Assembly: GCA_018399135.1 (NCBI GenBank) | Contig: JAGYPB010000017.1 | Location: 1-50,440, forward strand | DNA: 50,440 nt | From: Deltaproteobacteria bacterium | GTDB lineage: Bacteria > Desulfobacterota > Desulfuromonadia > Desulfuromonadales > Geopsychrobacteraceae | Reading direction: 5' to 3' | Notes under the pieces: generated by a model | Databases searched by the model: none | Seen by the model: the letters and a program-made list of their open reading frames with translations, nothing else | Told to the model about the DNA's origin: nothing | Shown: piece by piece, positions 17,206-26,539 of the stretch | How positions within the stretch are numbered: position 1 is the stretch's first letter | How the letters are laid out: each line of letters opens with the position of its first letter | Position numbers and translations under genes: made by a program

Positions 17206-19398
17206 TCAGAACATATCCAGGGGATCAATATCAATATGGATCGAAACCTGACGCGGCAATTCACTGACGGCGCTGTCTACAATGACCAGCAGGCGTCGCA
17301 ATGGGGGGCGTGAGGGGGATTTGAGCAGAATCTGGTAACGATATTTCCCGCGTAAACGGGTCAGGGGACACGGACTCGGGCCAAGAATCTCAACATCACC
17401 GGATACTGCTTGCAGATGGCGGGCTAACCGGGTTGCACTGCTGTTGACCTGATCGCCATTGTTGCCGGAAAAAATCAGGTTGACCAGATGACCGCAAGGT
17501 GGATACCCCAGTTCCCGCCGAAAAGGAAGCTCCTCTTGATAAAAAGCCTCAACATCTTGAGCCGCAGCACAGGTCAGGGAAAAATGTTCAGGATGATAGG
17601 TCTGAATAAAGACCTTCCCGCCACCGACTGACCGTCCCGCCCGCCCGGCAACCTGGGTCAACAGGGCAAAACTGCGCTCGGCAGAGCGAAAATCGGGCAG
17701 ATTCAGCAAACTGTCGGCACCAAGGACACCAACCAGCGCAACATTCGGGAAATCGTGCCCTTTGGCAATCATCTGGGTACCAACCAGGATGTCGACCTCT
17801 GCCGCCATCATCCCGTTGACGATACGCTGGTGACTGCCCTTGCTACGGGTCGTATCGCGATCCATGCGGGCAATGCGGGCAGCGGGGAACAGCTCCGCCA
17901 GATCTTCCTCCAGCCGTTCGGTACCGGCCCCCTGCGGGGTGATCCGCTCGCCGCGACAGGCCGGGCAGACTTCTGGAACCTGATCCTGGTAATCACAATA
18001 ATGGCAGATCATGCGGCGCTGGCGCTGATGATAGGTCAGGGTAATTTCGCAGTTGGGGCAGTGAAAACTGGTACCGCAATCGGTACACAGTAAAAAAGGA
18101 GCAAAACCTCTGCGATTAAGCAGCAGTAATACCTGCTGTCGTTGTTCCAAAGCTGTCGTAATGGCAATAATCAAGGATTCTGCCATTACACCCCGAACCG
18201 CTTCGCTGCGCAGATCGACCAGTTCAACTGCCGGCAGGGCACCGGCGTGAACCCTTTCGGGCAGGGACAAGAGAGTACAGCTGCCCTGCTCACAGCGGTA
18301 AGAACTGGCCAGGGAGGGTGTAGCACTCCCCATCACCACCGGACATTGCTGTTGTTGACCACGAACCAATGCCAGATCACGGGCATGATAGCGAAAACCC
18401 TCTCCCTGCTTGTAGCTGGCATCGTGTTCTTCGTCAACAATGATCAGGCCGAGTTGCGGCAGGGGAGCAAAAATCGCTGACCGCGCGCCAATAACAATAT
18501 TAACCTGCCCACGTGTAATGGAGCGCCAGGCGTCGTATCGTTCGCCGGCAGACAGGCCGCTATGAAGGGTAGCAATCTGTTCCCCCTGCGGCTCAAATCG
18601 GGCACGAAAACGTGATACTAACTGTGGTGTCAATGAAATTTCAGGCACCATAATCAGGGCCTGACGCCCTTGCTGCAGGCAATCGGCAACGGCTCGCAGA
18701 TAGACCTCGGTTTTACCGCTGCCAGTCACGCCATGGAGTAAAAAAGATTGAAAACGGCAGGCGACCAAAGCCTCCCCAATCTGCTCCAGAGCCCGACGCT
18801 GGGAGTCATTCAGGGTCAGCTGTTTATCTTGTGGGATCGGCTCGAGAAGAAACGGATCACGTAAGCGTTCACCTTCGCTCTGTTCAAGACAGCCAAGTTC
18901 TACCAGACGCTTTAACACAGTTGTCGGGGAAGGAAATTCAGCGCGGATCCGGCTGGCGACGGCACCATCCTGCTCTTCTATCCAGGCAAGAATCTGTTGC
19001 TGGCGCCGCCCGGCAGGGCGAAAATCGCTATTGATCCGTCGATAATGGTATTCAGTAGTAATCCCGGTCTGTCCGGCACTCCTCATCAGGCCGCCGGGCA
19101 GGGCGTTTTTAATCACCTGACCAAGGGGGCAGTGATAATAGTCAGCAGCCCAGCGCAACAGGCGCAGCAGTTCACTATCAAGCAGGGGAGATTCATCGAG
19201 GCAATCACCCAATTCCTTGAGCTTGCTGCCATCGCCCTGATAAAGGCGCACCGCCACGCCAATGATAGAACGTCGTCCGAAGGGTGCTTGTACCCGTGCT
19301 CCGACACTGAGTTTTTCTGCCAACGCTGTCGGCACCCGGTAACTGAACAGGTTGCGTACCGGCGCGTTGACGGCGATATCCGCCAGCAACGTTGTCAT
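17206..19398 (-). CDS. priA: Primosomal protein N' (replication restart helicase)
   Basis: The 730-residue protein is full length for PriA. It reloads the replisome at stalled forks as a 3'-5' DNA helicase. The N-terminal 3'BD is visible (VPTALAEKLSVGARVQAPFG), then Walker A (GVTGSGKTEVYLRA), the DEEHD box, the zinc cluster with CTDCGTSFHCPNC and CHYCDYQDQVPEVCPACRG, and helicase motifs VGTQMIAKGHDFPNVALVG and QVAGRAGR. It lies 50 bases after aroF on the same strand, so it may share a transcript with aroF and mltA. Confidence 0.97.
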   Translation of the reverse strand: MTTLLADIAVNAPVRNLFSYRVPTALAEKLSVGARVQAPFGRRSIIGVAVRLYQGDGSKLKELGDCLDESPLLDSELLRLLRWAADYYHCPLGQVIKNALPGGLMRSAGQTGITTEYHYRRINSDFRPAGRRQQQILAWIEEQDGAVASRIRAEFPSPTTVLKRLVELGCLEQSEGERLRDPFLLEPIPQDKQLTLNDSQRRALEQIGEALVACRFQSFLLHGVTGSGKTEVYLRAVADCLQQGRQALIMVPEISLTPQLVSRFRARFEPQGEQIATLHSGLSAGERYDAWRSITRGQVNIVIGARSAIFAPLPQLGLIIVDEEHDASYKQGEGFRYHARDLALVRGQQQQCPVVMGSATPSLASSYRCEQGSCTLLSLPERVHAGALPAVELVDLRSEAVRGVMAESLIIAITTALEQRQQVLLLLNRRGFAPFLLCTDCGTSFHCPNCEITLTYHQRQRRMICHYCDYQDQVPEVCPACRGERITPQGAGTERLEEDLAELFPAARIARMDRDTTRSKGSHQRIVNGMMAAEVDILVGTQMIAKGHDFPNVALVGVLGADSLLNLPDFRSAERSFALLTQVAGRAGRSVGGGKVFIQTYHPEHFSLTCAAAQDVEAFYQEELPFRRELGYPPCGHLVNLIFSGNNGDQVNSSATRLARHLQAVSGDVEILGPSPCPLTRLRGKYRYQILLKSPSRPPLRRLLVIVDSAVSELPRQVSIHIDIDPLDMF

Positions 19399-19448
19399 CG
19401 ACTCATATATCCTCTGCTGACGAGGAGCCTTTACGGGTTAATGGCACG

Positions 19449-20468
19449 TCAGTTATCCGCAAAACCGAGAAACCCGAGCAACAGCCTAACGCTCTCCATC
19501 AACTCACCAAATTCAGGACCGGACAGACTCTGGGCACCATCACACAGGGCGCGGGCGGGATCTGGATGAACCTCGACCATGATGCCGTCAGCGCCGGCAA
19601 CCAGAGCGGCACGGGTCATCACCGGCACCAGAGAACGCTTGCCGGTAGCATGGCTTGGATCGACGATAATCGGCAGATGACTGATCTCCTTGATCAGGGG
19701 AACGACGGACAGGTCGAGGGTATTGCGGGTGGCTCGCTCAAAGGTACGGATACCACGCTCACATAGCACAACCTTGGGGTTCCCCTCGGCCAGAATATAC
19801 TCTGCCGCTGCCAGGAATTCCTCTATAGTCGCGCTCATTCCACGCTTGAGCAGTACCGGGTGACCGCACTTGCCGACCTCCTTGAGCAGATCGAAGTTCT
19901 GCATATTGCGGGCGCCAATCTGGATCATATCGGCATGACGCATGACCGCATCGAGCTGTTCAATACGCATGACCTCGGTGACCACCGGTAACCCGTGCGC
20001 CTGACCGGCGCGCTGCAGCAATGCCAGACCATCCACCCCGAGGCCCTGAAACGAGTGAGGGCCGGTACGCGGTTTGAAGGCACCACCGCGCAACATCTGG
20101 CCACCGGCAGCTTTCACTGCTGCAGCACCGGCCTGCATCTGCTCCTCACTCTCGATGGAACAGGGACCTGCGATCATCACCGGCGGCAGGCCATTACCAA
20201 AACGCACCCCGGCAACATCGACAACGGTCGCCTGCGGATGAAAATCGCGCGAGGCCAGCTTGTAGGGTTTACTGACATGAATGGTCTCACGCACCCCGGG
20301 CAGGTTGCGGATGGTAGAATCATCCACGTAACCCTGATTACCCAGCACCCCAATAGCTGTGCGTAAACTTCCAGGGATGGGCTCGGCAATCAACCCCATG
20401 GTCTTAACGGCAGCAACAACAGCATCGATCTGTTCAAGTGTCGCATGATGATGCATAACAATCAGCAT
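19449..20468 (-). CDS. aroF: 3-deoxy-7-phosphoheptulonate synthase, type I-beta (DAHP synthase)
   Basis: The 339-residue enzyme joins phosphoenolpyruvate and erythrose 4-phosphate in the first step of the shikimate pathway. An N-terminal ferredoxin-like regulatory domain ([20 protein letters not shown], residues 1-70) precedes the TIM barrel, as in Thermotoga maritima DAHP synthase, where it mediates feedback inhibition. Barrel motifs include [44 protein letters not shown] and [14 protein letters not shown]. It follows the aminotransferase by 19 bases, so they are probably cotranscribed for aromatic amino acid supply. Confidence 0.95.
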   Translation of the reverse strand: MLIVMHHHATLEQIDAVVAAVKTMGLIAEPIPGSLRTAIGVLGNQGYVDDSTIRNLPGVRETIHVSKPYKLASRDFHPQATVVDVAGVRFGNGLPPVMIAGPCSIESEEQMQAGAAAVKAAGGQMLRGGAFKPRTGPHSFQGLGVDGLALLQRAGQAHGLPVVTEVMRIEQLDAVMRHADMIQIGARNMQNFDLLKEVGKCGHPVLLKRGMSATIEEFLAAAEYILAEGNPKVVLCERGIRTFERATRNTLDLSVVPLIKEISHLPIIVDPSHATGKRSLVPVMTRAALVAGADGIMVEVHPDPARALCDGAQSLSGPEFGELMESVRLLLGFLGFADN

Positions 20469-20487
20469 AACAGCTGTCCTTTCATGT

Positions 20488-21651
20488 TCAGTTCGGCAGG
20501 CAACCCCGCCGCTTCAGGTATAATGAAATCCGTTCCAGGGCCAGATCCAGATCCTCTTGCGGGCGGGTATAGGAAAAGCGCAAAAAACCTTCGGCACCAT
20601 CACCAAAATCGACACCCGGGGTCACAGCAACCCCGGTCTGCTCAAGAATATCAAGGGCCAGCCGCTGTGAATCTCCATCGATATGACGGGCATCAGCAAG
20701 CACGTAGAAGGCCCCCTGTGGCTCACAGTGCACCCCGAAGCCAAGGCGGCGCAACTCTTTGATCAGTTTAACACGACGCTGATTATAGAGGGCACGCATC
20801 CCTCCAACCTCGGCCTGACAATCACGCAGTGCTACGATTCCGGCGCGTTGAACAAAATGGTTGGCGCAGATCATAAAATTCTGGTGAAGGATCTGAAGGC
20901 GACGCATAACCGGCAACGGCGCAATCAGATACCCCAGGCGCCACCCGGTCATGGCATAAGCTTTGGAGAAACCACCCAGGACAAAAGCATCCTGAGTATG
21001 CTGGAGAATGCTCTGCTCTTCACCAGAATAGGTCAGGCCATGATAAATCTCATCAGAAATAATCGGTATCGGCAATTCAGCAAGTGCCGCCAGATCGCGT
21101 GAGGACAGTATCGAACCGGCCGGATTCGATGGGGAATTGATGAGCAGACCACGACTGCGTTCCGATAGAAGTGCTCTGACCTCATCGGCCCGCGGTTGAA
21201 AGCCGTTTTTCGCTACCGTTCGTACCGGCACAGGCACCCCACCGGCGAAACGGACAAAACTCGGGTAACAGGCATAGCCGGGATCACTGAAAATCAGTTC
21301 ATCCCCTTCTTCCAGCAACGCCGAAAAAAGTAACAGCATCAACGGGCTGGTACCGGCCGACACCATCACCTGCTCCGGTGTAATATCAACGCCATAGGTC
21401 TGCCTGTAGTGCTGACAAATCTGTTCTCTTAATTCAAGCAGTCCAAGGGAGTGGGTGTATGAGGTCGCCTGTTCCGCCAGGGCTTTACCGGTAGCGGCAA
21501 CGATAGCCGCCGGGGTCGGAACATCGGGTTCACCAAGGCACAGATAAATAATCTCACGTCCCTGCGCCTGTAATACCTTGGCCCGCTCCATCAACTCCAT
21601 GGCGAGAAAAGGTTTGATCTGGGCAGTGCGTCGGGATAAGGGAATTTCCAT
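20488..21651 (-). CDS. Class I/II pyridoxal-phosphate aminotransferase (aspartate/aromatic type)
   Basis: The 387-residue protein is a fold-type I aminotransferase. Visible motifs are CLGEPDVPTP, an SNPAG-type motif (NSPSNPAGSILS), the SDEIYHGLTY segment, and the PLP-binding lysine K230 in GGFSKAYAMTGWRLGYLIAP. It transfers amino groups between amino acids and 2-oxoacids. Placement just upstream of aroF suggests an aromatic or aspartate substrate, but that is inference. The start MEIPLSRRTAQIKPFLAMEL is typical of the family. Confidence 0.92.
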   Translation of the reverse strand: MEIPLSRRTAQIKPFLAMELMERAKVLQAQGREIIYLCLGEPDVPTPAAIVAATGKALAEQATSYTHSLGLLELREQICQHYRQTYGVDITPEQVMVSAGTSPLMLLLFSALLEEGDELIFSDPGYACYPSFVRFAGGVPVPVRTVAKNGFQPRADEVRALLSERSRGLLINSPSNPAGSILSSRDLAALAELPIPIISDEIYHGLTYSGEEQSILQHTQDAFVLGGFSKAYAMTGWRLGYLIAPLPVMRRLQILHQNFMICANHFVQRAGIVALRDCQAEVGGMRALYNQRRVKLIKELRRLGFGVHCEPQGAFYVLADARHIDGDSQRLALDILEQTGVAVTPGVDFGDGAEGFLRFSYTRPQEDLDLALERISLYLKRRGCLPN

Positions 21652-21824
21652 AACAACCTCACAAAGGACAACTGCTCCAATTGCAGTCTTCGCGCTAAAG
21701 ATTAATCTTCACCTGCGGTGAATGCAACCCTTTTACCGCCAGCGTGAGCGCCCGCAATTCCCGTTGCATTGCGTTTAAGCTGCAGGTACAGTTGGTATCA
21801 CTTTATTTTCAGGAACAGCATCCT

Positions 21825-22160
21825 ATGAAATACACCTCGACATTTTTTCTTCCTCTGCTACTGTGCGGCACAGTGGTTCTTGCTGCCCTGGTCAATGCTG
21901 CCCCGCCACCAGCACCTGATGACTCGGCCAGCCAGCTGATCGAATCACTCGGCTGTCGCGGGTGCCATCGCATCCAGGATTTTGGCGGGAGTCAAGCACC
22001 GGATCTGACCGCCATCGGTACGCGCTTGACCACGGCGGAAATAGCAGAATGGCTGATGACTCACCCACGCCCTGGCGACAGCCAGATGATGCCGTCATAT
22101 AGTACCCTGTCTGCTGAAGACATCGACAAGCTCAGCAGTTATCTCTACAACCTGCGCTAA
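21825..22160 (+). CDS. Small periplasmic c-type cytochrome (monoheme)
   Basis: The 111-residue protein has a signal peptide (residues 1-26, ending VNAA), one heme site CRGCH at 44-48, and a likely axial methionine in DSQMMPSYSTL (88 or 89). The C-terminal helix LSAEDIDKLSSYLYNL is typical of class I cytochrome c. It should carry electrons in the periplasm. The start at 21825 has AGGA 11-14 bases upstream; a longer frame from 21744 lacks a signal and a site. It ends 15 bases before trmB. Confidence 0.9.
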   Translation: MKYTSTFFLPLLLCGTVVLAALVNAAPPPAPDDSASQLIESLGCRGCHRIQDFGGSQAPDLTAIGTRLTTAEIAEWLMTHPRPGDSQMMPSYSTLSAEDIDKLSSYLYNLR

Positions 22161-22175
22161 TAAAGAATCGATCCC

Positions 22176-22865
22176 ATGTCCCAACGAATGACTCTGATCA
22201 AATCACCCGTATTTGTGTCCGAAACCTCCTTGAAAAAACTGGGCAGTTGTTCCGCATTGTTTCCCTATCCGCGCCCGTTGGAACTTGAAATCGGCTGCGG
22301 CATTGGCGATTTCATTATCCAGATCGCCGCCCAGCGACCGGAACACAATTTTCTCGCCATCGACATTTTCAACCAGGGGTGCCGTTCGACCTGCTCCCGC
22401 GTTGAAGAGTCCGGTCTGGACAATATCCGCGTGATGCGTATGGAGGCACGCTACCTGCTGCACCATTATCTCGGTGGCAATAGCCTGCGGGCGCTTTACA
22501 TCAATTGTCCTGATCCCTGGCCCAAAAAGCGCCACCGCAAGCGTCGCCTGGTCAATAGCGAATTTATCGATCTCGCCCTTTATAACCTGGAGAACGACGG
22601 TTTTCTGAATTTCTCCACCGATTTCACCGATTATGGGGAAGATGTAGCAGACCTGCTCAACCATGACCCGCGCCTGGAAAACTTGAACAGGGCTCCCTAC
22701 ACCAACGACCTGGGAGATTATCCGATTTCGAAATACATGCGCCGCTTCCTCGATCTGCAGCAGCCCATCTATCTCTGTCGTTATCGCAAAAAACCCGGAC
22801 TGACCATCGCACCACCATCGATCAGTAAGGGTTTTCGCATTCCCTGGCCAACGGAGGACGCATGA
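22176..22865 (+). CDS. trmB: tRNA (guanine-N7-)-methyltransferase
   Basis: The 229-residue enzyme makes m7G46 in tRNA with S-adenosylmethionine. Motif I is LELEIGCGIGDFIIQIAAQR and the family signature is YINCPDPWPKKRHRKRRLVN. The TDFTDYGEDVADLL segment follows. Its stop overlaps the truD start by four bases (ATGA), so two tRNA-modifying enzymes are translationally coupled. Confidence 0.96.
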   Translation: MSQRMTLIKSPVFVSETSLKKLGSCSALFPYPRPLELEIGCGIGDFIIQIAAQRPEHNFLAIDIFNQGCRSTCSRVEESGLDNIRVMRMEARYLLHHYLGGNSLRALYINCPDPWPKKRHRKRRLVNSEFIDLALYNLENDGFLNFSTDFTDYGEDVADLLNHDPRLENLNRAPYTNDLGDYPISKYMRRFLDLQQPIYLCRYRKKPGLTIAPPSISKGFRIPWPTEDA

Positions 22866-24067
22866 CATTTGTGACCGCTGACCTGCCCGGTATTGGCGGC
22901 AGCTACAAAGAAACTCCGGCTGATTTTGAGGTCGAAGAGATACCCTTGTACCCGTGTTGCGGCAGCGGCGAACATCTGTACCTGTGGATCGAAAAAAGCG
23001 GAATCAGCACCTCTGAGCTGATCAATCGTCTGGCGCGGGGGCTTCACCTGAAGGAAAACGATATCGGCTATGCCGGTTTGAAGGACAGTCGGGCGTTGAC
23101 CCGCCAGTGGTTCAGCGTTCCGGCAGCTAAGCAGTCACAACTGGGCCATCTCCACCTGGACAATGCCCGCGTCCTCGATACTCAGCGTCACACCAACAAA
23201 CTACGCCTCGGCCATCTGGCCGGGAACCGTTTTTCCATTTGCTTGCGTCAGCTGGGTCCTGGAGTTGCTCCGCAGGCTGAAGCCATTCTGGCGGAGCTTC
23301 ATCGCTGCGGAGTTCCCAACCGCTTTGGCGAACAACGCTACGGCATATTGGGCAATTCCGCCGTATTGGGTCATCTGCTGCTGACAGGTAACTATGAGGA
23401 GTTTTGCCGCGAACTGATTGGCGATCCACAAAAAATCAACCATCCTGGATGGAAAAAAGCGGCACTGGCCTACCGGCAGCAGCAATTAGAACCTGCCATT
23501 AAAGCGCTACCTGGCGCCATGCGCCTCGAACAACGGCTGTTACGTGACCTGGTGCAGGGAAAAACCCAAGAACAGGCCGTTCACCGGTTACCAAAACAGC
23601 GCCTGCGCCTTTTTCTCTCGGCGTTACAATCGCGTTATTTTGATCAGTTGCTGAACACACGGATTGCTGCTCTCGGGGAACTCAAAGATGGTGATATCGC
23701 CTACAAGCATGCTAATGGTGCCTGCTTTCTGGTCGAAACGGCAGACCTGGAGCAACCGCGCGCTGACAGTTTTGAGATCAGTCCGACAGCCCCCCTGTTC
23801 GGACACAAAGTCATGCTCGCGGCAGGCGAACCGGGCGCAGCCGAAACAGAACTGTTGGAAAGCACAAGTTTGACCCTGAGTAGCTGGAAACCGGCATCGG
23901 GGCTGGCCATGCCAGGGGAGCGCCGCCCCTTGAGGGTGCCGTTGGAACTACCAAAAATTGTCAGCGCAACGAATGACAGCCTGACCCTTGAATTTACTCT
24001 TCCCAAGGGAAGTTACGCGACCAGTGTATTGACGGAGCTGATGAAAACCTCACCAGCTTCACCATGA
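22862..24067 (+). CDS. truD: tRNA pseudouridine(13) synthase
   Basis: The 401-residue TruD-family enzyme isomerises U13 in tRNA. The N-terminal ETPADFEVEEIPLYPCCG motif and the catalytic Asp75 in GYAGLKDSRALTRQWFSV are present. The TruD insert domain motif PNRFGEQRYG is also clear. It is about 50 residues longer than E. coli TruD, which is within the family range. It is coupled to trmB by a four-base overlap. Confidence 0.96.
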   Translation: MTFVTADLPGIGGSYKETPADFEVEEIPLYPCCGSGEHLYLWIEKSGISTSELINRLARGLHLKENDIGYAGLKDSRALTRQWFSVPAAKQSQLGHLHLDNARVLDTQRHTNKLRLGHLAGNRFSICLRQLGPGVAPQAEAILAELHRCGVPNRFGEQRYGILGNSAVLGHLLLTGNYEEFCRELIGDPQKINHPGWKKAALAYRQQQLEPAIKALPGAMRLEQRLLRDLVQGKTQEQAVHRLPKQRLRLFLSALQSRYFDQLLNTRIAALGELKDGDIAYKHANGACFLVETADLEQPRADSFEISPTAPLFGHKVMLAAGEPGAAETELLESTSLTLSSWKPASGLAMPGERRPLRVPLELPKIVSATNDSLTLEFTLPKGSYATSVLTELMKTSPASP

Positions 24068-24154
24068 ATCAATCTTCCTTGTAGACAAAAGTAAAACACC
24101 ATTCTATACTTTCCCCTCTCACTAATGGTATTTTTATGGACAATCCGATAGTCG

Positions 24155-24183
24155 TTGACAGTTCCTTTACACGGGTCTAGAAT
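24155..24183 (+). promoter_or_regulatory. Sigma-70 type promoter for the IclR gene
   Basis: TTGACA at 24155-24160 and TAGAAT at 24178-24183 are separated by exactly 17 bases. This is a near-consensus vegetative promoter. It lies 52 bases before the IclR ATG at 24236. It overlaps an upstream TTG that could lengthen the frame, which argues against that longer start. Confidence 0.75.
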
Positions 24184-24235
24184 CGTCGAGCCATTTTATG
24201 TAGTGATAACAGAAAAAAACAGGGGTATTGAAGCC

Positions 24236-25018
24236 ATGGTCAAAAAGGACAAATCAGAATATATCATCCAGGCAGTTTCCCATGCGCTGGATCTTCTTGA
24301 GCAGTTTCATGAGGACGTGGACGAGCTTGGCGTAACAGAACTGAGTAAACGTCTTAAGCTCCACAAAAATAATGTCTTTCGCCTGCTCGCTACCCTTGAG
24401 TCACGGGGCTATATTGAACAGAACAAGGCGACGGAAAATTACCGTCTCGGCCTTAAGGCCCTTGAGCTGGGACAGACCTTCATCCGCCAGATGGGGCTGT
24501 TGCGTCAGGCCAAACCAATTCTCGAGCGGATGGTTGAAGAAAGCAATGAAACCTCCTACGTCGTCATCTACAAAGATCACCACGTTGTTTACCTCGATGT
24601 GGTTGAGACCAACCTGACCGTGCGCGTGGTTTCACGGGTTGGTTCGCGCCTGCCGGCTTATTGCACCGCTGCCGGCAAAGTTCACCTGGCCTTTATGACG
24701 GACGAGGAACTTGACGAATTATTGCCGCAGATTGACTACGTTCAACACACATCGACCACCATCACCAACCCTGCTGCCATACGTAAAGAGCTTCAGCAAA
24801 TCCGTGAGCAAGGATACGCCTTTGACGATGAAGAACTTGATCAAAGTGTTCGCTGCCTGGCTGCCCCGATTCGCGACTATACCCGACGCATTGTTGGTGC
24901 CATCAGCGTCTCCGGACCCACCATGAGGGTCTCCAACGAACGTGTTCAGAGCGAGCTGACCCCGCTGGTACTTGAATCTGCTAAAGAACTGTCAACCCGC
25001 CTCGGTTTTCCGGGCTGA
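24236..25018 (+). CDS. IclR-family transcriptional regulator
   Basis: The 260-residue protein has an N-terminal winged helix (residues about 8-75: AVSHALDLLEQFHEDVDELG, then VTELSKRLKLHKNNVFRLLA with TLESRGYIEQ) and a C-terminal IclR effector domain (GSRLPAYCTAAGKVHLAF, then GYAFDDEELDQSVRCLAAP). IclR proteins sense small organic acids or aromatics. The start at 24236 has AGGGG about eleven bases upstream and follows the promoter at 24155. A strong terminator follows, so it is monocistronic. Its effector and targets are unknown. Confidence 0.92.
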   Translation: MVKKDKSEYIIQAVSHALDLLEQFHEDVDELGVTELSKRLKLHKNNVFRLLATLESRGYIEQNKATENYRLGLKALELGQTFIRQMGLLRQAKPILERMVEESNETSYVVIYKDHHVVYLDVVETNLTVRVVSRVGSRLPAYCTAAGKVHLAFMTDEELDELLPQIDYVQHTSTTITNPAAIRKELQQIREQGYAFDDEELDQSVRCLAAPIRDYTRRIVGAISVSGPTMRVSNERVQSELTPLVLESAKELSTRLGFPG

Positions 25019-25039
25019 TTGACCTGAACCACGGCAAAC

Positions 25040-25072
25040 AAAAAGGCTCCCTAACAACGGGGGCCTTTTTTT
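25040..25072 (+). terminator. Rho-independent terminator after the IclR gene
   Basis: AAAAAGGCTCCC (25040-25051) pairs with GGGGGCCTTTTT (25059-25070) with one G-U pair around a seven-base loop, then runs into more T. It ends just before the ribosome-binding site of the next gene at 25089. Confidence 0.88.
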
Positions 25073-25088
25073 ATGAGGGGAAAACCTC

Positions 25089-25880
25089 ATGACCTGGATT
25101 GAAGAAGAAAGGGAGCAAGCCGGTATCGACGGCGTAAGCCACCTTGAAAACTATCCTTTTCTGCTCACCCCGGAAAAGTCAAACGGCCGGGCGGTGGTGT
25201 TAGTCCATGGGTTTGGTGCTACCCCCAGATCGATCTTGCCGGTTGCCGAAGCCCTCTGCCAACAACACTACACCGTAGCCGGAGTGCGCCTTCCCGGCCA
25301 CGGTACCAGCCCCGACGACCTCAAACAGCGCATGGCATCGGAATGGATAGCGGCGGCCCGCTCTGCCTACGACGCCCTTGCCGCTGACGGTCTCAATGTC
25401 AGTGGTGGCGGCTTAAGCACCGGTGCCCTGGTTACCCTGACTCTGGCTTCACAACGCCCACTGAAAAAACTGCTGCTGTTTTCACCATTTTTACAGCTAA
25501 AGCACCATCTCGCCCCTTTTGCAGGGTTTCTAAGCCACTTCATTCCTTATCAAAAAAGTACCGTCAGCGAAAATGAGCGGGATTTTTACTATAGCCGTCG
25601 CCCTTTAAAAGCCATTGCCCAGATCAATCTCTTGCTGCATGAGATGCACCGCATCCTACCGCAGATCAAGGCACCGACTCTGGTGCTGACCTCCACCGGC
25701 GATACGATCATCGCTCCCGGTAGCGCACGCCAGCTCTATAAACACCTTGGTAGCCCGCACAAAATACTTCACACCTACGGCACTGAGGTTCCCCACGTCA
25801 TCACGACGACGGAAAACCCCCAGCTTGATGATGTTCTGCAGCGCTGTATTGAATTTATGGAAAGAGATTTCAACGACTGA
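25089..25880 (+). CDS. Alpha/beta hydrolase (carboxylesterase/monoacylglycerol lipase-like)
   Basis: The 263-residue protein has no signal peptide and should be cytoplasmic. It shows the oxyanion motif VVLVHGFGATPRS, the lid-side RLPGHGTSPDDLK, and a nucleophile elbow GLSTGA with Ser in the GxSxG position. The acid is probably Asp in STGDTIIAP and the base His in TEVPHVIT. It resembles Bacillus Est30-type carboxylesterases. GAGGGG lies upstream of the ATG. Its 3' end overlaps coaE by 11 bases in convergent orientation. The natural substrate is unknown. Confidence 0.85.
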   Translation: MTWIEEEREQAGIDGVSHLENYPFLLTPEKSNGRAVVLVHGFGATPRSILPVAEALCQQHYTVAGVRLPGHGTSPDDLKQRMASEWIAAARSAYDALAADGLNVSGGGLSTGALVTLTLASQRPLKKLLLFSPFLQLKHHLAPFAGFLSHFIPYQKSTVSENERDFYYSRRPLKAIAQINLLLHEMHRILPQIKAPTLVLTSTGDTIIAPGSARQLYKHLGSPHKILHTYGTEVPHVITTTENPQLDDVLQRCIEFMERDFND

Positions 25881-26481
25881 CCAATGCGTCCACTGTCAAC
25901 AGTGGCCAGAGCCCTTCGACCTGAGCCATTGTCTCTTCGCGACTGGCGGAGTTGTCGATCAGGTAATCAGCGCGGACAATCTTCTGCTGCTGGGACATCT
26001 GGACAGCGATACGCTGTCGGGCACTCTGTTCATCGAGCCCATCCCGCTCCATCAAACGGGCACGTTGCACGTCAGGGTCGATCTTCACCATCAGCACTTT
26101 ATCGACCCGCATTTCTGCACCCACCTCATAAAGCAACGGCGCTTCATAGACAATCAGTGGGGCGGTATCGCGCAACTCCTGCAGACGTTTCACTGATAAT
26201 GCGGCAATCGCCGGATGGATAATGGCATTCAAACGTTGCCGCGCCGCAGGATCGGCAAAAATCAGGTCACCCAGACATTGACGATCCAGACTGCCGTCAG
26301 CTTTGAGGATATCCTCACCAAAGGCAGTAACCAGTTGCCCCAGTACCGGGCTACCGGGCGCCACGACCTCACGCGCCAACTGATCGGCATCCACCACCAC
26401 CGCACCACGCCGCGCCAGTTCACGACAGACAGAACTTTTACCCGATGCGATATTGCCTGTAACACCAAGAATCACAACCAC
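25870..26481 (-). CDS. coaE: Dephospho-CoA kinase
   Basis: The 203-residue enzyme phosphorylates the 3' hydroxyl of dephospho-CoA, the last step of CoA synthesis. Walker A is GNIASGKSS (residues 9-17), followed by the family motif VVDADQLAREVV, the FGEDIL segment, HPAI, and APLLYEVG with the lid motif (LMERDGLDEQSARQRIAVQM). Its stop lies inside the end of the hydrolase gene on the other strand. Confidence 0.96.
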   Translation of the reverse strand: MVVILGVTGNIASGKSSVCRELARRGAVVVDADQLAREVVAPGSPVLGQLVTAFGEDILKADGSLDRQCLGDLIFADPAARQRLNAIIHPAIAALSVKRLQELRDTAPLIVYEAPLLYEVGAEMRVDKVLMVKIDPDVQRARLMERDGLDEQSARQRIAVQMSQQQKIVRADYLIDNSASREETMAQVEGLWPLLTVDALVSR

Positions 26482-26539
26482 TCCCTTATTTCGACTTTAC
26501 CCATTGACACACAGACAAATTTTATGATCATTCATACCC